Assembly: GCA_963703605.1 (NCBI GenBank)
Contig: CAVPFC010000053.1
Span: forward strand, 124,001-188,000
Reading direction: 5' to 3'
Length of the DNA: 64,000 nucleotides
Source: DASXKD01 sp963703605
Lineage (GTDB): Bacteria; Actinomycetota; Actinomycetes; Streptosporangiales; Streptosporangiaceae
The position numbers and the translations under genes are program-made. Within the stretch, counting starts at the first letter, position 1, and the number at the start of each line of letters is the position of its first letter. This document shows, piece by piece, positions 1-8,785 of the stretch. A model generated the notes under the pieces. The model made no database searches and was not told the DNA's origin. It saw only the letters and a list, made by a program, of their open reading frames with translations.

Positions 1-1188
1 CGGGATGCCGGTCACCGGCGCGATGCCGACGGTCATGCCGATGTTGATGAACGACTGCACCGCGAACCAGATCGCGATCCCCGACGCCGTCAGCAGGCCG
101 AACATGTCATCGGCGCGGGCCGCGATGCGCACCGCACGGAAGGTCAGCAGGCCAAGCAGCACCACGATCGTGACGCAGCCGGCGAAGCCGAGTTCCTCCC
201 CGGCCACCGCGAAGATGAAGTCCGTGCCCTGGAAGCTGTAGGACCCGAGGAAGCTCCCCGCGGTGAGCTTGCCGTGGAACAGGCCCTGGCCGAACATGCC
301 GCCCGAGCCGATCGCGATCTTTGCCTGGAGCGCCTGCCACCCGTTGCCCTGCGTGTTGGCCGACGGGTGCAGGAACGAGGTCAGCCGGCCTGTCTGGTAG
401 GCCTTGAGCAGGTGCAGCTTCAGCACGGCGAACACGGCCAGCGCGCCGACCACGACAAGGGCGGCCAGCCAGCGCAGCCGGACGCCGGACAGCGCGATCA
501 TGCCGCCGGTGATGACCACGAGGACGACCACCACGCCCAGGTCCGGCTCCGCCACGACCAGGCCGATGACCGGGATCGCGCAGGCCAGCGCCAGACCGAG
601 TTCCCGCATCCCCGGCCGCGGGGACCGGTCCAGCGAGGCGCCGAAGATCAGCGCGATCATGAGGATCAGGCCCAGCTTGGCGTACTCCGACGGCTCGATC
701 TGGAACCCGCCGGGCAGCGGGATCCAGGAATGCGAGCCGAGGATCGTGGCCCCGAGCGGGCTCAGCACGGCCAGCAGCCCCAGCAACCCGGCGGCGTAGG
801 CGAACGGCGCGATGATCCGCAGCACCCGGTAGTCGAGCAGGGTCACCCCGCCCATGAGGATCAGCCCGATCGCCACGACGAGCAGTTGCTTGTTCAGGTA
901 GGTGTGGGGGTTGGCGCCCGACTGGGCCAGCCCGGGCGCGGTCGCCGACCAGACCAGCAGCGTGCCGATCAGGGCCAGCGCGAGGACCACGAGGAGCAGC
1001 ACCCAGTCCACGTGGCGCAGCAGCGAGTCCCGGGCCAGCGCCCTGCGCCACATGCCGGACGGCCGCAGCGTCGGCACGGCCGTGCGGACCCCGCGGAAGC
1101 CGATCGCCGGGCGGGCCGGCCCGGGGAAGCTGGTGGCCGCGATCCCGCGCGGCGCGCCGAGCCCGCGGTTTCGCCCGAAGATCGTCAC
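1..1188 (-). CDS. rodA: RodA/FtsW-family peptidoglycan glycosyltransferase (C-terminus cut by window edge)
   Basis: SEDS-family glycosyltransferase that polymerises lipid II during cell-wall elongation, working in the membrane with its cognate PBP2, which is encoded just upstream. The visible 396 codons run from a GTG at 1188 to the window edge. A ~55-residue cytoplasmic N-terminus is followed by repeated hydrophobic segments. Family-typical stretches are visible: GSHSWIPLPGGFQIEPSEYAKL, shortened here to its core SWIPLPGGFQIEPSEYAKL, then AEPDLG and later GEELGFAG. The GTG overlaps the mrdA TGA by four bases (GTGA), implying translational coupling. This is the sfr position of the Streptomyces mre cluster as I remember it. 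The family is clear; the last part of the protein lies outside the window. Confidence 0.93.
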   Translation of the reverse strand, partial: MTIFGRNRGLGAPRGIAATSFPGPARPAIGFRGVRTAVPTLRPSGMWRRALARDSLLRHVDWVLLLVVLALALIGTLLVWSATAPGLAQSGANPHTYLNKQLLVVAIGLILMGGVTLLDYRVLRIIAPFAYAAGLLGLLAVLSPLGATILGSHSWIPLPGGFQIEPSEYAKLGLILMIALIFGASLDRSPRPGMRELGLALACAIPVIGLVVAEPDLGVVVVLVVITGGMIALSGVRLRWLAALVVVGALAVFAVLKLHLLKAYQTGRLTSFLHPSANTQGNGWQALQAKIAIGSGGMFGQGLFHGKLTAGSFLGSYSFQGTDFIFAVAGEELGFAGCVTIVVLLGLLTFRAVRIAARADDMFGLLTASGIAIWFAVQSFINIGMTVGIAPVTGIP

Positions 1189-3257
1189 GTCGCCCCCTTG
1201 TAACCGGGCGGAGCGGTGATCGCGCCGCTGGCGGAGATTCCGGGCAGCTTGCCGGGAGCCTGCCCGTTCGGGAAGACCGCCTTGTGGGCTTCGAGGCCGT
1301 AGATCGAGTCCCAGATCTGCCGGGCGGCCGGCGCGGAGACGTCGGCGCCCTCACCGGACTTGGGCACCATCACCACGACGACGTACTTGGGGTGGCTGGC
1401 CGGTGCGAACGACGCGAACACCGACGTGGCCTGGCCGCCGAAGATCTCGGCGGTGCCCGTCTTGGCCGCGATCTGGACCTTGTTCAGCGGGAAGCCGTGG
1501 AACGCGCCTGCCGCCGTGCCCTGGGTGACGACGTCGACGAGCGCGCCCTTTATGTAGTTCAGCGCCCAGTGCGGCACCGGCAGGTGACCCACCACCCGCG
1601 GCTTGATCCGCTTGACCACCTTGCCCGCCGGGGAGATCAGCGCCTCGCCGATCCGCGGGCTGTACAGCGTGCCGCCGTTGGCCAGCGCCGCGTAGGCCCG
1701 GGCGAGCTGGAGCGGGGTCACCGTCACGTAGCCCTGGCCGATCGCCGCGATCGCCGCCTGGCCCGGGGTCCACTGGTACCCGGTCCGGCAGTCGTCGTAG
1801 GCGATCTGCTGGAGGTAGCCGCCGTTGGCGTTGCCGTGCTTGCACCAGTAGTGCTTGTACTGCTTCCAGTAGTTGTACAGCCACTGCCGGGTGGGCACGC
1901 TGCCCGGCGACTGCTCCGGCAGATCGACGCCCGGGTAGTGGCCGAACCCCCAGGCCACCTCCATCTTCTGCATCTTCTGGACCGGCGCGTGCGGGTTGAT
2001 CTGGAAGTTCGCCCCGTACTTGTCGTGCAGGTACATCTGGTACGCGACCTGGTAGAACACCGTGTCGCAGGACATGACGAGCGCCTCGTGCAACGACATC
2101 GGCCCGAGGTTCGAGGTGGTCCAGTTGTTGAACGTGTGATGCGCGATCGTGACCGACCCGGGGCAGCTGTAGGGGCCGTTCTCGGAGAACCCGTCGGTCA
2201 GCGCGGCCGCGGTCGAGGTGACCTTCCAGGTGGACCCCGGGCCGTACTCGCCCTGGGTGGCCCGGTTGAGTATCGGCTCGCCGTGGGCGGTGCCGAACAG
2301 GTACTTGAACTCCCGGGTGGAGATGCCGCCGTTCCAGATGCTCGGGTCATAGGTCGGGTAGCTGGCCATCGCGACGATGCGCCCGGTGGTGGTCATGACC
2401 ACGGCGGCGCCCGACTTGGCGCCCGCGTTGCCCTCCAGTTGCGCGTTGTGGATCGCGTCGGCCAGGTCGTTGTAGGTGTCCTGCTGGAGCTGGGAGTTGA
2501 GGCTGGTCACCAGCGTGTCCCCGGGCGTGGACGCGGTCTGGTGCCGGATGCCGGTCACCGTGCCCGCCGCGTTGACGGTCAGCGTCTGGGTGCCCGGGCT
2601 GCCGCGGAGCTGCTGGTCGTACTGCTCCTCCAGGCCGGCCTGGCCGACCAGGTCCACCCCGGAGAAGCCGGTCACCGCGAGGTGGCGCTGCGCCATCTCC
2701 TGCGGCGTGATGGGCTGGAGGTAGCCGAGCATCTGCGACGCGGCGGTGGCGTAGGGCTGCACGTAGTGGGTGACCGGCTGCGCCTGCGCGGTGATCCCGG
2801 GGAACTCGCGCTGGTTCTCCATGATCTGGAGGGCCGTCCCCGTGGGCACCTGCTGGTCCACCGGGATGGGCTGGTAGGGCGAGCCCTGCCAGCATGGCTG
2901 GGACACCCCGGCGGTGCACAGCCGGATCTTCTGCTGGAGCGTCGCGTAGCTCATGTGCAACAGCTTGGCCAGCCGCTGCAGTTCGGCGTTGCCGTTGGCC
3001 TGCTGCGCCACGAGCTGCCCGTTTACCGACACCACGAGCGCGGTGCGGTTGTTGACCAGCGGCTGGCCCACGTCGTCGAGGATCTGGCCCCGCACCGGCG
3101 GCACGATGACGGATCTGACCTGGTCTTCCGTCGCCGCGCTCGCGTAGCTCACGCCGGTCATCACCTGCAGGTACCACAGCCGCCCGCCCAGCGAGACCAG
3201 CAGCGCGAACACCACGGCGTACAACACCACAAGGCGCCGCCGCGCCGCCGGGATCAT
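1185..3257 (-). CDS. mrdA: Penicillin-binding protein 2 (elongation transpeptidase)
   Basis: Class B PBP, a D,D-transpeptidase that cross-links new peptidoglycan in the elongasome. It has 690 residues. An N-terminal membrane anchor (about residues 8-28) is followed by the dimerisation/pedestal region containing VRGQILDDVGQPL, then the transpeptidase domain. Active-site motifs are all present: SxxK as GSTWK, SxN-equivalent as SCD, and KTGT. I chose the ATG at 3257 because GGGAGG lies about eight bases upstream; an in-frame upstream extension would run into mreD. Its stop overlaps the rodA start, and only 19 bases separate it from mreD. The SCD in place of SxN is within the variation I know of for class B PBPs, so I treat the enzyme as active. 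Confidence 0.93.
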   Translation of the reverse strand: MIPAARRRLVVLYAVVFALLVSLGGRLWYLQVMTGVSYASAATEDQVRSVIVPPVRGQILDDVGQPLVNNRTALVVSVNGQLVAQQANGNAELQRLAKLLHMSYATLQQKIRLCTAGVSQPCWQGSPYQPIPVDQQVPTGTALQIMENQREFPGITAQAQPVTHYVQPYATAASQMLGYLQPITPQEMAQRHLAVTGFSGVDLVGQAGLEEQYDQQLRGSPGTQTLTVNAAGTVTGIRHQTASTPGDTLVTSLNSQLQQDTYNDLADAIHNAQLEGNAGAKSGAAVVMTTTGRIVAMASYPTYDPSIWNGGISTREFKYLFGTAHGEPILNRATQGEYGPGSTWKVTSTAAALTDGFSENGPYSCPGSVTIAHHTFNNWTTSNLGPMSLHEALVMSCDTVFYQVAYQMYLHDKYGANFQINPHAPVQKMQKMEVAWGFGHYPGVDLPEQSPGSVPTRQWLYNYWKQYKHYWCKHGNANGGYLQQIAYDDCRTGYQWTPGQAAIAAIGQGYVTVTPLQLARAYAALANGGTLYSPRIGEALISPAGKVVKRIKPRVVGHLPVPHWALNYIKGALVDVVTQGTAAGAFHGFPLNKVQIAAKTGTAEIFGGQATSVFASFAPASHPKYVVVVMVPKSGEGADVSAPAARQIWDSIYGLEAHKAVFPNGQAPGKLPGISASGAITAPPGYKGAT

Positions 3258-3276
3258 CGCAGTCCTCCCCTTCGCC

Positions 3277-4707
3277 TCACCGGAACATGCCCTTCCGCCC
3301 GCCCGGGCGCCAGCCCAGCAGGCCGCGCCCGGCGCCGCGCAGCCGCGCGCCGGGCCGCCGGAACCGTGGCGTGGCACCCCCCAGGCCGCCCGCTGACCGC
3401 CGCAGCCTGCTGCTCGGCCGGCGGAACTTCGGCGCGGCCGCCCGCAGCCGTGCCGTGGCCCGCGGTACCCGCGAGCTGGGGCGCCGGAACCGGGGGGTGG
3501 CGCCGTAGCCGCGCCCGGACCGCAGCGGGCCGGGCGCACCGGGCTGCCGCCGGGCCAGGAACGTGCCCGAACTCCCCCGGGCGATGCCGGGCGTGCCCCC
3601 GCCGCCGAACGTGCCCCGGCTGATCCGGGCGCGGCGCGACCACCCCGGTGCCCACGTTCCGCTGGCCAGCCGGCCGCCGCCGACCACGGCGTCCCGGTTC
3701 CGCCGGGAGCCCAGCTTCAGCCGCGTGGTCCGCTGCTTGCGCCCGCGCCCGGACTGGCTTAGCGCCGAGGGGCCGCCCGACAGCGAGCCGCCGCGCAGCC
3801 GCCGGGTGGAGGTCCCGGCCACCGCCCGCCCGTTGCTGAACGCCGCACCGGACCCCCCGCGCCGGGTGGCGATCACACCGTCGCCGCGCCGCGGCGCGGC
3901 GAGCCGCAGGGGCACCGTGGGCAGCAGCCGCGCCGGGCCGGGACGTGCCGGGGCGGTGCTTACCGCGGAGCCCGCCGTTCCGCCACGCAGCCGCAGCCGC
4001 AGCGGCCGCGGGCGGTCCACCCAGGCGCCCTGCCCGGGCTTGCCCTGGCCGCCGATCCAGCCGTCGGTGCGGTGCGCGGCGGCGGCCCGCAGCCGCGGCG
4101 ACCGCCCGGTCCCGGTGTCCCGGACCGCGCCGGCCGCGCCCACCACCCCCAGCAGCGGCCCCGCCGACGCCGGGCGCAGTTCCCGCCCCGTGAGCAGCCC
4201 GCCGAAGCTGGGGCCCCACTGGGCGTACCCGCCGAGCCTGGCCACCGCGTAGAGCACGAACGGGCTCAGCGCCGCGTCGTAGAGCACCGCGACCGGGAGC
4301 ACCTGGCGTATCGCCCGCAGGGTGATGTCCGGGTCGCCGAACGTCAGCCCGACCAGGGCGTAGAGCGCTTCACCGGCCGCGGCACCCAGGATGACGCCGG
4401 CCACCGGCAGCCACGCCGACCGCTCCAGCGTTCCGCGCATCTTGCCGCAGCCGTAACCGACCAGGCAGAACACCAGCGCACTCTGCCCCACCAGGTCGCT
4501 GGCGGGCGGGGCGATGTCGACCGCCAGGCCGGCCGCGAACCCGATCACCGAGCCCTCCAGCGGGCCGCTCGCCAGCGCCATCGCGACGACGACGACCAGC
4601 ACGAGGTCGGGTGGGGACCCGCCGGGGAACGGGAGGTTGTTGAGGACGGTCACCTGGAGCAGGATCGCCGCCAGCACCGCCAGGGTCGCGAGCAGAGCGC
4701 GCCGCAA
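3277..4707 (-). CDS. mreD: MreD with a long arginine-rich C-terminal tail
   Basis: Membrane subunit of the MreBCD elongation complex. Residues 1-165 form the usual MreD: five or so hydrophobic segments, including LRRALLATLAVLAAILLQV at the start and PPDLVLVVVVAMAL. This is about the whole length of an ordinary MreD. It then continues for about 305 residues of low-complexity Arg/Gly/Pro/Ser sequence with near-repeats (ATPRFRRPSSR, APKFRRPSSR, ATPRFRRPGAR) to a TGA 20 bases before mrdA. The TTG start at 4707 has GGAGG eight bases upstream and lies four bases after the mreC stop. The tail frame stays open for more than 900 bases and ends in the normal intergenic spot, so I take it as translated. 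Its role is unknown; binding acidic partners or membrane is a guess. Confidence 0.85.
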   Translation of the reverse strand: MRRALLATLAVLAAILLQVTVLNNLPFPGGSPPDLVLVVVVAMALASGPLEGSVIGFAAGLAVDIAPPASDLVGQSALVFCLVGYGCGKMRGTLERSAWLPVAGVILGAAAGEALYALVGLTFGDPDITLRAIRQVLPVAVLYDAALSPFVLYAVARLGGYAQWGPSFGGLLTGRELRPASAGPLLGVVGAAGAVRDTGTGRSPRLRAAAAHRTDGWIGGQGKPGQGAWVDRPRPLRLRLRGGTAGSAVSTAPARPGPARLLPTVPLRLAAPRRGDGVIATRRGGSGAAFSNGRAVAGTSTRRLRGGSLSGGPSALSQSGRGRKQRTTRLKLGSRRNRDAVVGGGRLASGTWAPGWSRRARISRGTFGGGGTPGIARGSSGTFLARRQPGAPGPLRSGRGYGATPRFRRPSSRVPRATARLRAAAPKFRRPSSRLRRSAGGLGGATPRFRRPGARLRGAGRGLLGWRPGGRKGMFR

Positions 4708-4711
4708 CCCG

Positions 4712-5650
4712 CTAACCTCCGGTTCCGGTGGTGGCTGCGTGGTGGTGCGGCCCGGCGGTCGCGCTGGGCGTCGGTGAGGCGCTCGGGTGCGGCCGGGGCG
4801 GCAGCACCGAGAACAGCGGGTTGTGCCGCGGCGGCATGACCACGACACCCACCACGCCGATCGAGCCCTCGTTGGCGTACGGCCGGACGTAGGCGGTCTT
4901 GGTGAGCGCGCCGACCCCGGACACCACCCGGGTGATCACACCGACGGGCACGCCCGGCGCGTACGGCCATCCCCCGAACGTGACCACCTGCTGCCCCGGC
5001 TGCAACACCGCGCCCGCGTTGAACACCTGGAGGCGCAGCGCGGCCGGGCCCGCGTCGCTGCTGCCGGACCCGGTCACCAGGCCGCTGTCCCCGCTCGGCG
5101 CGACGCGCACCCCCACGTGGGACGATCCGTCGATGGCCAGCAGGACGGTCGAGACGTGCGAGCTCACCGACGTGACCACGCCGACGAAGCCAGCGCCGTT
5201 CAGCACGGTCTCCCCGGTCTTGATGCCGTCGGCGCTGCCCGCGTCGATCGACACCGCGTCCTGGTAGGCGGGGCCGGCCGCGATCACGTTGGCCGGAACG
5301 ACCCGGTAACGCCCCCGCCCGGCGAGCTGGAGCAGCTGCTGCAACTGGGCCTCGTCCGCCTTGTCGAGCCGCGCCTGGCTCAGCTCGCCGCGCAACTGGA
5401 CCACCTCGCGCTGCAGCGAGCGGATCGTGGCCTGGGAGTGCGACGCGGAGCCCACGTTGGAGAAGAAGCCGGCGACGGGCCGGCCCACCGCGCTCGCCAC
5501 GTTCTCGGCCGACCCGAAGATCACCCCTCCGAACGAGCGCAGCCCGCGCACCGGGGCAGCCGAGGAGTTCCTGGCGTCCAGGGTGATCAGCGCGAGCGCG
5601 ACGACCAGCAGCACGCCCAGAACCAGGCGGGTCCGCCGACTGTCGTGCAC
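4712..5650 (-). CDS. mreC: Rod shape-determining protein MreC
   Basis: Periplasm-facing scaffold that links MreB and MreD to PBP2. It has 312 residues. A short cytoplasmic start is followed by one membrane segment (about residues 9-25, LVLGVLLVVALALITL), a coiled-coil around residues 70-105 (QATIRSLQREVVQLRGELSQ), and two beta domains with the typical KTGETVLNGAGFVGVV and GLVTGSG stretches. The C-terminus is a Pro/Ser/His-rich tail ending in a His cluster (HHHAATTGTGG). It lies 54 bases after mreB and four bases before the mreD start, so it is in the same operon. Length and domain order fit the family. Confidence 0.94.
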   Translation of the reverse strand: MHDSRRTRLVLGVLLVVALALITLDARNSSAAPVRGLRSFGGVIFGSAENVASAVGRPVAGFFSNVGSASHSQATIRSLQREVVQLRGELSQARLDKADEAQLQQLLQLAGRGRYRVVPANVIAAGPAYQDAVSIDAGSADGIKTGETVLNGAGFVGVVTSVSSHVSTVLLAIDGSSHVGVRVAPSGDSGLVTGSGSSDAGPAALRLQVFNAGAVLQPGQQVVTFGGWPYAPGVPVGVITRVVSGVGALTKTAYVRPYANEGSIGVVGVVVMPPRHNPLFSVLPPRPHPSASPTPSATAGPHHHAATTGTGG

Positions 5651-5704
5651 CGGGTCTCCTTGAGTCTGCCGCGCGTCCCCGCGGCCACCGCGTCAGCGCG
5701 TGGA

Positions 5705-6736
5705 TCAGCGCCGGGATTCAGGCACCAGGACCTGGCGGAGCGTGTCGAAGTCCTCCACGCACTTGCCGGTCCCCAGCACCACCGAATCGAGCGGGTTGTC
5801 GGCCAGGTGTATGGGCATGCCGGTCTCTTCCCGCAGCCGCTCGTCGAGCCCGCGGAGCAGGGCGCCGCCGCCGGTCAGCGCGATCCCCCGGTCCATCACG
5901 TCGCCGGCCAGCTCCGGCGGGCACTTGTCCAGCGTGGTCTTGACCGCGTCGATGATCAGGGCCAGCGGCTCCTCGATCGCGCGGCGGATCTCCTCGGCGG
6001 AGATCACGATGGTCTTCGGCAGGCCGCTGACCAGGTCCCGGCCGCGGATCTCGGCGTTGGGCTCGTCGGCCCAGGGGTACGCCGACCCGAGGGCCATCTT
6101 GATCTCCTCGGCGGTCCGCTCGCCGAGCATCAGCGAGTACTCCTTCTTGCCGAAGGTGATGATGGCCTGGTCCATCTCGTCGCCGCCGATCCGGATCGAC
6201 TGCGAGGTCACGATGCCGCCCAGGGAGATGACCGCGACCTCGGTGGTGCCGCCGCCGATGTCGACCACCATGTTGCCGGTCGGCTCGTTCACCGGCAGGC
6301 CGGCCCCGATCGCCGCGGCCATGGGCTCCTCGATGATGTACACCCGCCGCGCGCCCGCCTGGTGGCCGGCCTCCTTGACCGCGCTCTGCTCGACGCCGGT
6401 GATGCCGCTCGGCACCGCCACGACGACCCGCGGTTTGGCCAGGTGACTGCGCTTGTGCACCTTCTGGATGAAGTAGCGCAGCATCCGCTCGGTCACGTCG
6501 AAGTCCGCGATGACCCCGTCCTTGAGCGGGCGGACCGCGACGATGTTGCCCGGCGTCCGGCCGATCATCCGTTTGGCTTCCACGCCCACCGCGACGATCT
6601 GGCCGTTGTTCGTATTCAGCGCGACCACGGAAGGTTCGTTGAGCACGATGCCGCGGCCCCGCACGTAGACGAGGGTGTTCGCGGTACCGAGATCGACCGC
6701 CATGTCACGGCCCAGAAACGCCAGCGCGTTGCTCAT
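5705..6736 (-). CDS. mreB: Actin-like rod shape-determining protein MreB
   Basis: Bacterial actin that forms ATP-dependent membrane-associated filaments guiding wall synthesis; in actinomycetes it is tied to spore-wall and envelope integrity. It has 343 residues, full family length. The nucleotide-binding motifs are readable: AVDLGTANTLVYVRG near the N-terminus, VDIGGGTTEVAVISLGG in the middle and LTGGGALLRGLDERL near the C-terminus. The ATG at 6736 has GGAAGG about ten bases upstream. It is the first gene of the mreBCD-mrdA-rodA operon. A 361-base gene-free stretch precedes it, which likely holds the operon promoter. Confidence 0.97.
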   Translation of the reverse strand: MSNALAFLGRDMAVDLGTANTLVYVRGRGIVLNEPSVVALNTNNGQIVAVGVEAKRMIGRTPGNIVAVRPLKDGVIADFDVTERMLRYFIQKVHKRSHLAKPRVVVAVPSGITGVEQSAVKEAGHQAGARRVYIIEEPMAAAIGAGLPVNEPTGNMVVDIGGGTTEVAVISLGGIVTSQSIRIGGDEMDQAIITFGKKEYSLMLGERTAEEIKMALGSAYPWADEPNAEIRGRDLVSGLPKTIVISAEEIRRAIEEPLALIIDAVKTTLDKCPPELAGDVMDRGIALTGGGALLRGLDERLREETGMPIHLADNPLDSVVLGTGKCVEDFDTLRQVLVPESRR

Positions 6737-7097
6737 GAGGAACGAGACCTTCCCGAACGGGGTGATGCCTGGTGAGCTGTGCCTATGCCGCCGCGCCTGG
6801 CGGCCGCTGGGTCGCGTGACGCGGCTATGAGTCCTTCATCGACCAGGGCTGCGCGGCCTAAACGAGGTCGGCGGAGAAGATCTCGATCTTCCGCTCAGCC
6901 GCGTCCGGTGAGCCCAGCCATGCCCGATGTTGTCCTCATCATCCAACGCGCACCTGCCACCGTTGGTGCCCGGAGCCGCCCCGCCACGACAGCGAGCGCC
7001 AGAGTGCCTGGCAATGGGACGCTGGAGTTCCGTTGCCGGGTGCTCTCGGTAGCCGGTTGCACTCACAATCCTACCGGTGCTTTCCCGGCCCGCGCGG
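6737..7097. other. Gene-free leader of the mre operon; expected ndk gene absent
   Basis: 361 bases between DUF4233 and mreB, both on the minus strand. I find no open frame with nucleoside-diphosphate-kinase features here; the one frame of about 109 codons is Arg-rich and unlike any family I know. In Streptomyces, as I remember it, ndk occupies this slot. The stretch presumably holds the mreB promoter, but I see no convincing -35/-10 pair. Confidence 0.6.
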
Positions 7098-7415
7098 TCA
7101 AGGGACCTGGTAGCGGCGTGCCAGCCAGATCGCAGTAGCCCACAAAGCGGCGAATATGGCCCCAAGTCCGTACATCACCGGCACCACCACGCCGGTCGCG
7201 ATCACGGCCACCTGGAGCAGGCTCCCGGCGACCAGCGCCCAGCGCTGCCCCGGGCGCCCGACGACGGCCGCGAGCAGGATGGCCGCCACGCCGAGCACGC
7301 CACCGGCGATGCCCGCTGGCCCGTGCCTGACATGCCCGATCGTGATCGCGACCGGGATCGCCAGCCCGATCACGACCGCCTCCATGATCAGCACCGTCGC
7401 GCAGAGCCTTCTCAT
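7098..7415 (-). CDS. DUF4233 small integral membrane protein
   Basis: 105-residue protein that is almost entirely hydrophobic, with four predicted membrane segments (for example LCATVLIMEAVVIGLAIPVAI and a C-terminal YGLGAIFAALWATAIWLARRY). It matches, in size, topology and position after folC, the DUF4233 proteins of actinomycete valS-folC loci. The ATG overlaps the folC stop as ATGA, so it is probably translated by coupling to folC. No enzymatic motif is visible and the function is unknown in the family. Confidence 0.8.
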   Translation of the reverse strand: MRRLCATVLIMEAVVIGLAIPVAITIGHVRHGPAGIAGGVLGVAAILLAAVVGRPGQRWALVAGSLLQVAVIATGVVVPVMYGLGAIFAALWATAIWLARRYQVP

Positions 7416-8785
7416 TGCAGCGTCCCGCTGGGCTGGTCGCGGGTGCCGGGGGCGCCCAGCAGCGTGCGCGCCTCGCCGGCGGTCGTCGTCGACCCGGTGA
7501 TCAGGATGCCGGCACCGCCCGGGCCCGTCCCGTCCACCGCCTCGTCGGCCAGGGCCGCCGCGATGTCGATCGCGTCGTCGAGCCGGGGCGCGGCCACCAC
7601 CCGGTCCGGCCCGAACACGCCGGCCGCGAGCTCTGCCAGGTCATCGGCGTCCATCGACCGGGACGCCGAGTTCTGGGTCGCCACGAGCGTGGACACCACG
7701 GGCTCCATCTCGGCGAGGATGCCCGCCACATCCTTGTCGGCGCTGACCGCCAGCACGGCGACCAGGGTGTCGAAGCCGAACGCCTCGGTCACCGCGGCGA
7801 TGCTGACCGCCATGCCCGCCGGGTTGTGCGCGGAGTCCACGATCATCACCGGGCTGCGCCGCACCACGTCGAGCCGCCCGGGCGCGGTCATGGCCAGGAA
7901 CGCCTGCCGGACCAGCTCCTCGTCGAGGGGCACGCTGGCCCCCGTGAACGCCTCAACCGCCGCGAGGGCGCACGCCGCGTTCTCCGCCTGGTGCGCGCCG
8001 AACAGCGGCAGGAGCAGGTCGGTGTAGGTGCCGGTCAGCCCCCGCAGGGCCAGCCGCTGCCCGCCGACGGCAAGCTCGCGGTCGAGCACGCCGAAGTCCG
8101 CGTCCTCGCGCGCCACGCTCGCCCCCACCTCGGCGGCCCGTGCCAGCAGCGGCGCGGCGGCCTCGGCCGGCTGGCTGGCCAGGATGGCCGCCGCGCCCGG
8201 CTTGATGATGCCGGCCTTCTCGGTGGCGATCGCCGCGACCGTGTCGCCGAGGTAGGCGGTGTGATCAAGGGCGACCGGGGTGACTACCGCGACCGTCCCG
8301 TCGGCGATGTTGGTGGCGTCCCAGGTGCCGCCGAGCCCCACCTCGATCACGGCCACGTCCACCGGGGCGTCCGCGAACGCGGCGAACGCCATCCCGGTGA
8401 GCACCTCGAAGAAGGACAGCGGCACCGGGTGCTGCCCGTCGACCATGGCCGCGTACGGCGCGACGTCCTCGTAGGCCGCCGTGAAGTCCTCGGCCGACAG
8501 CGGCTCGCCGTCGATACTGATCCGCTCCCGCATCGAGGACAGGTGCGGGCTGGTGAACAGGCCGGTGCGCAGCCCCCGGGCCCGAAGCAGCGTCTCGGTC
8601 ATCCGCGCGGTCGAGGTCTTGCCGTTGGTCCCGGTGATGTGGATCACCGGGTAGGCCCGCTGCGGATCCCCGAGCAGGGTGGCCAGCACCGAGATGCGCT
8701 CGAGCGACGGCACGATCGCATGCTCGGGGCGGCGGGCGAGGATCTCCCGCTCCGCCTCGGCCAGCCGGGCGAGCGTTTCGTTCAA
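7412..8785 (-). CDS. folC: Folylpolyglutamate synthase / dihydrofolate synthase
   Basis: Cytosolic Mur-ligase-family enzyme that adds glutamate to folates (and in many bacteria glycine-free dihydropteroate to dihydrofolate). It has 457 residues. The ATP P-loop is HITGTNGKTST, followed by the family stretches TGLFTSPHLSSMRERI, EVGLGGTWDATN and DSAHNPAGM, all in the expected order. The start is a TTG at 8785 that overlaps the valS stop (TTGA), with GGAAG four bases before it. The downstream DUF4233 gene overlaps its stop, so valS-folC-DUF4233 read as one translationally coupled unit. I cannot tell from sequence whether it is mono- or bifunctional. Confidence 0.94.
   Translation of the reverse strand: MNETLARLAEAEREILARRPEHAIVPSLERISVLATLLGDPQRAYPVIHITGTNGKTSTARMTETLLRARGLRTGLFTSPHLSSMRERISIDGEPLSAEDFTAAYEDVAPYAAMVDGQHPVPLSFFEVLTGMAFAAFADAPVDVAVIEVGLGGTWDATNIADGTVAVVTPVALDHTAYLGDTVAAIATEKAGIIKPGAAAILASQPAEAAAPLLARAAEVGASVAREDADFGVLDRELAVGGQRLALRGLTGTYTDLLLPLFGAHQAENAACALAAVEAFTGASVPLDEELVRQAFLAMTAPGRLDVVRRSPVMIVDSAHNPAGMAVSIAAVTEAFGFDTLVAVLAVSADKDVAGILAEMEPVVSTLVATQNSASRSMDADDLAELAAGVFGPDRVVAAPRLDDAIDIAAALADEAVDGTGPGGAGILITGSTTTAGEARTLLGAPGTRDQPSGTLQ

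Noticed and set aside
1284..3623. Long plus-strand open frame (~780 codons) opposite mrdA and mreD
   Set aside because: Antisense shadow of high-GC coding DNA: Arg/Gly/His-rich product, no ribosome site, no family, and mrdA itself has all catalytic motifs on the other strand.
6836..7165. Minus-strand frame in the ndk position
   Set aside because: Product is Arg/Ser/Gly-rich with no nucleoside-diphosphate-kinase motif (no catalytic His region) and it overlaps the DUF4233 gene.
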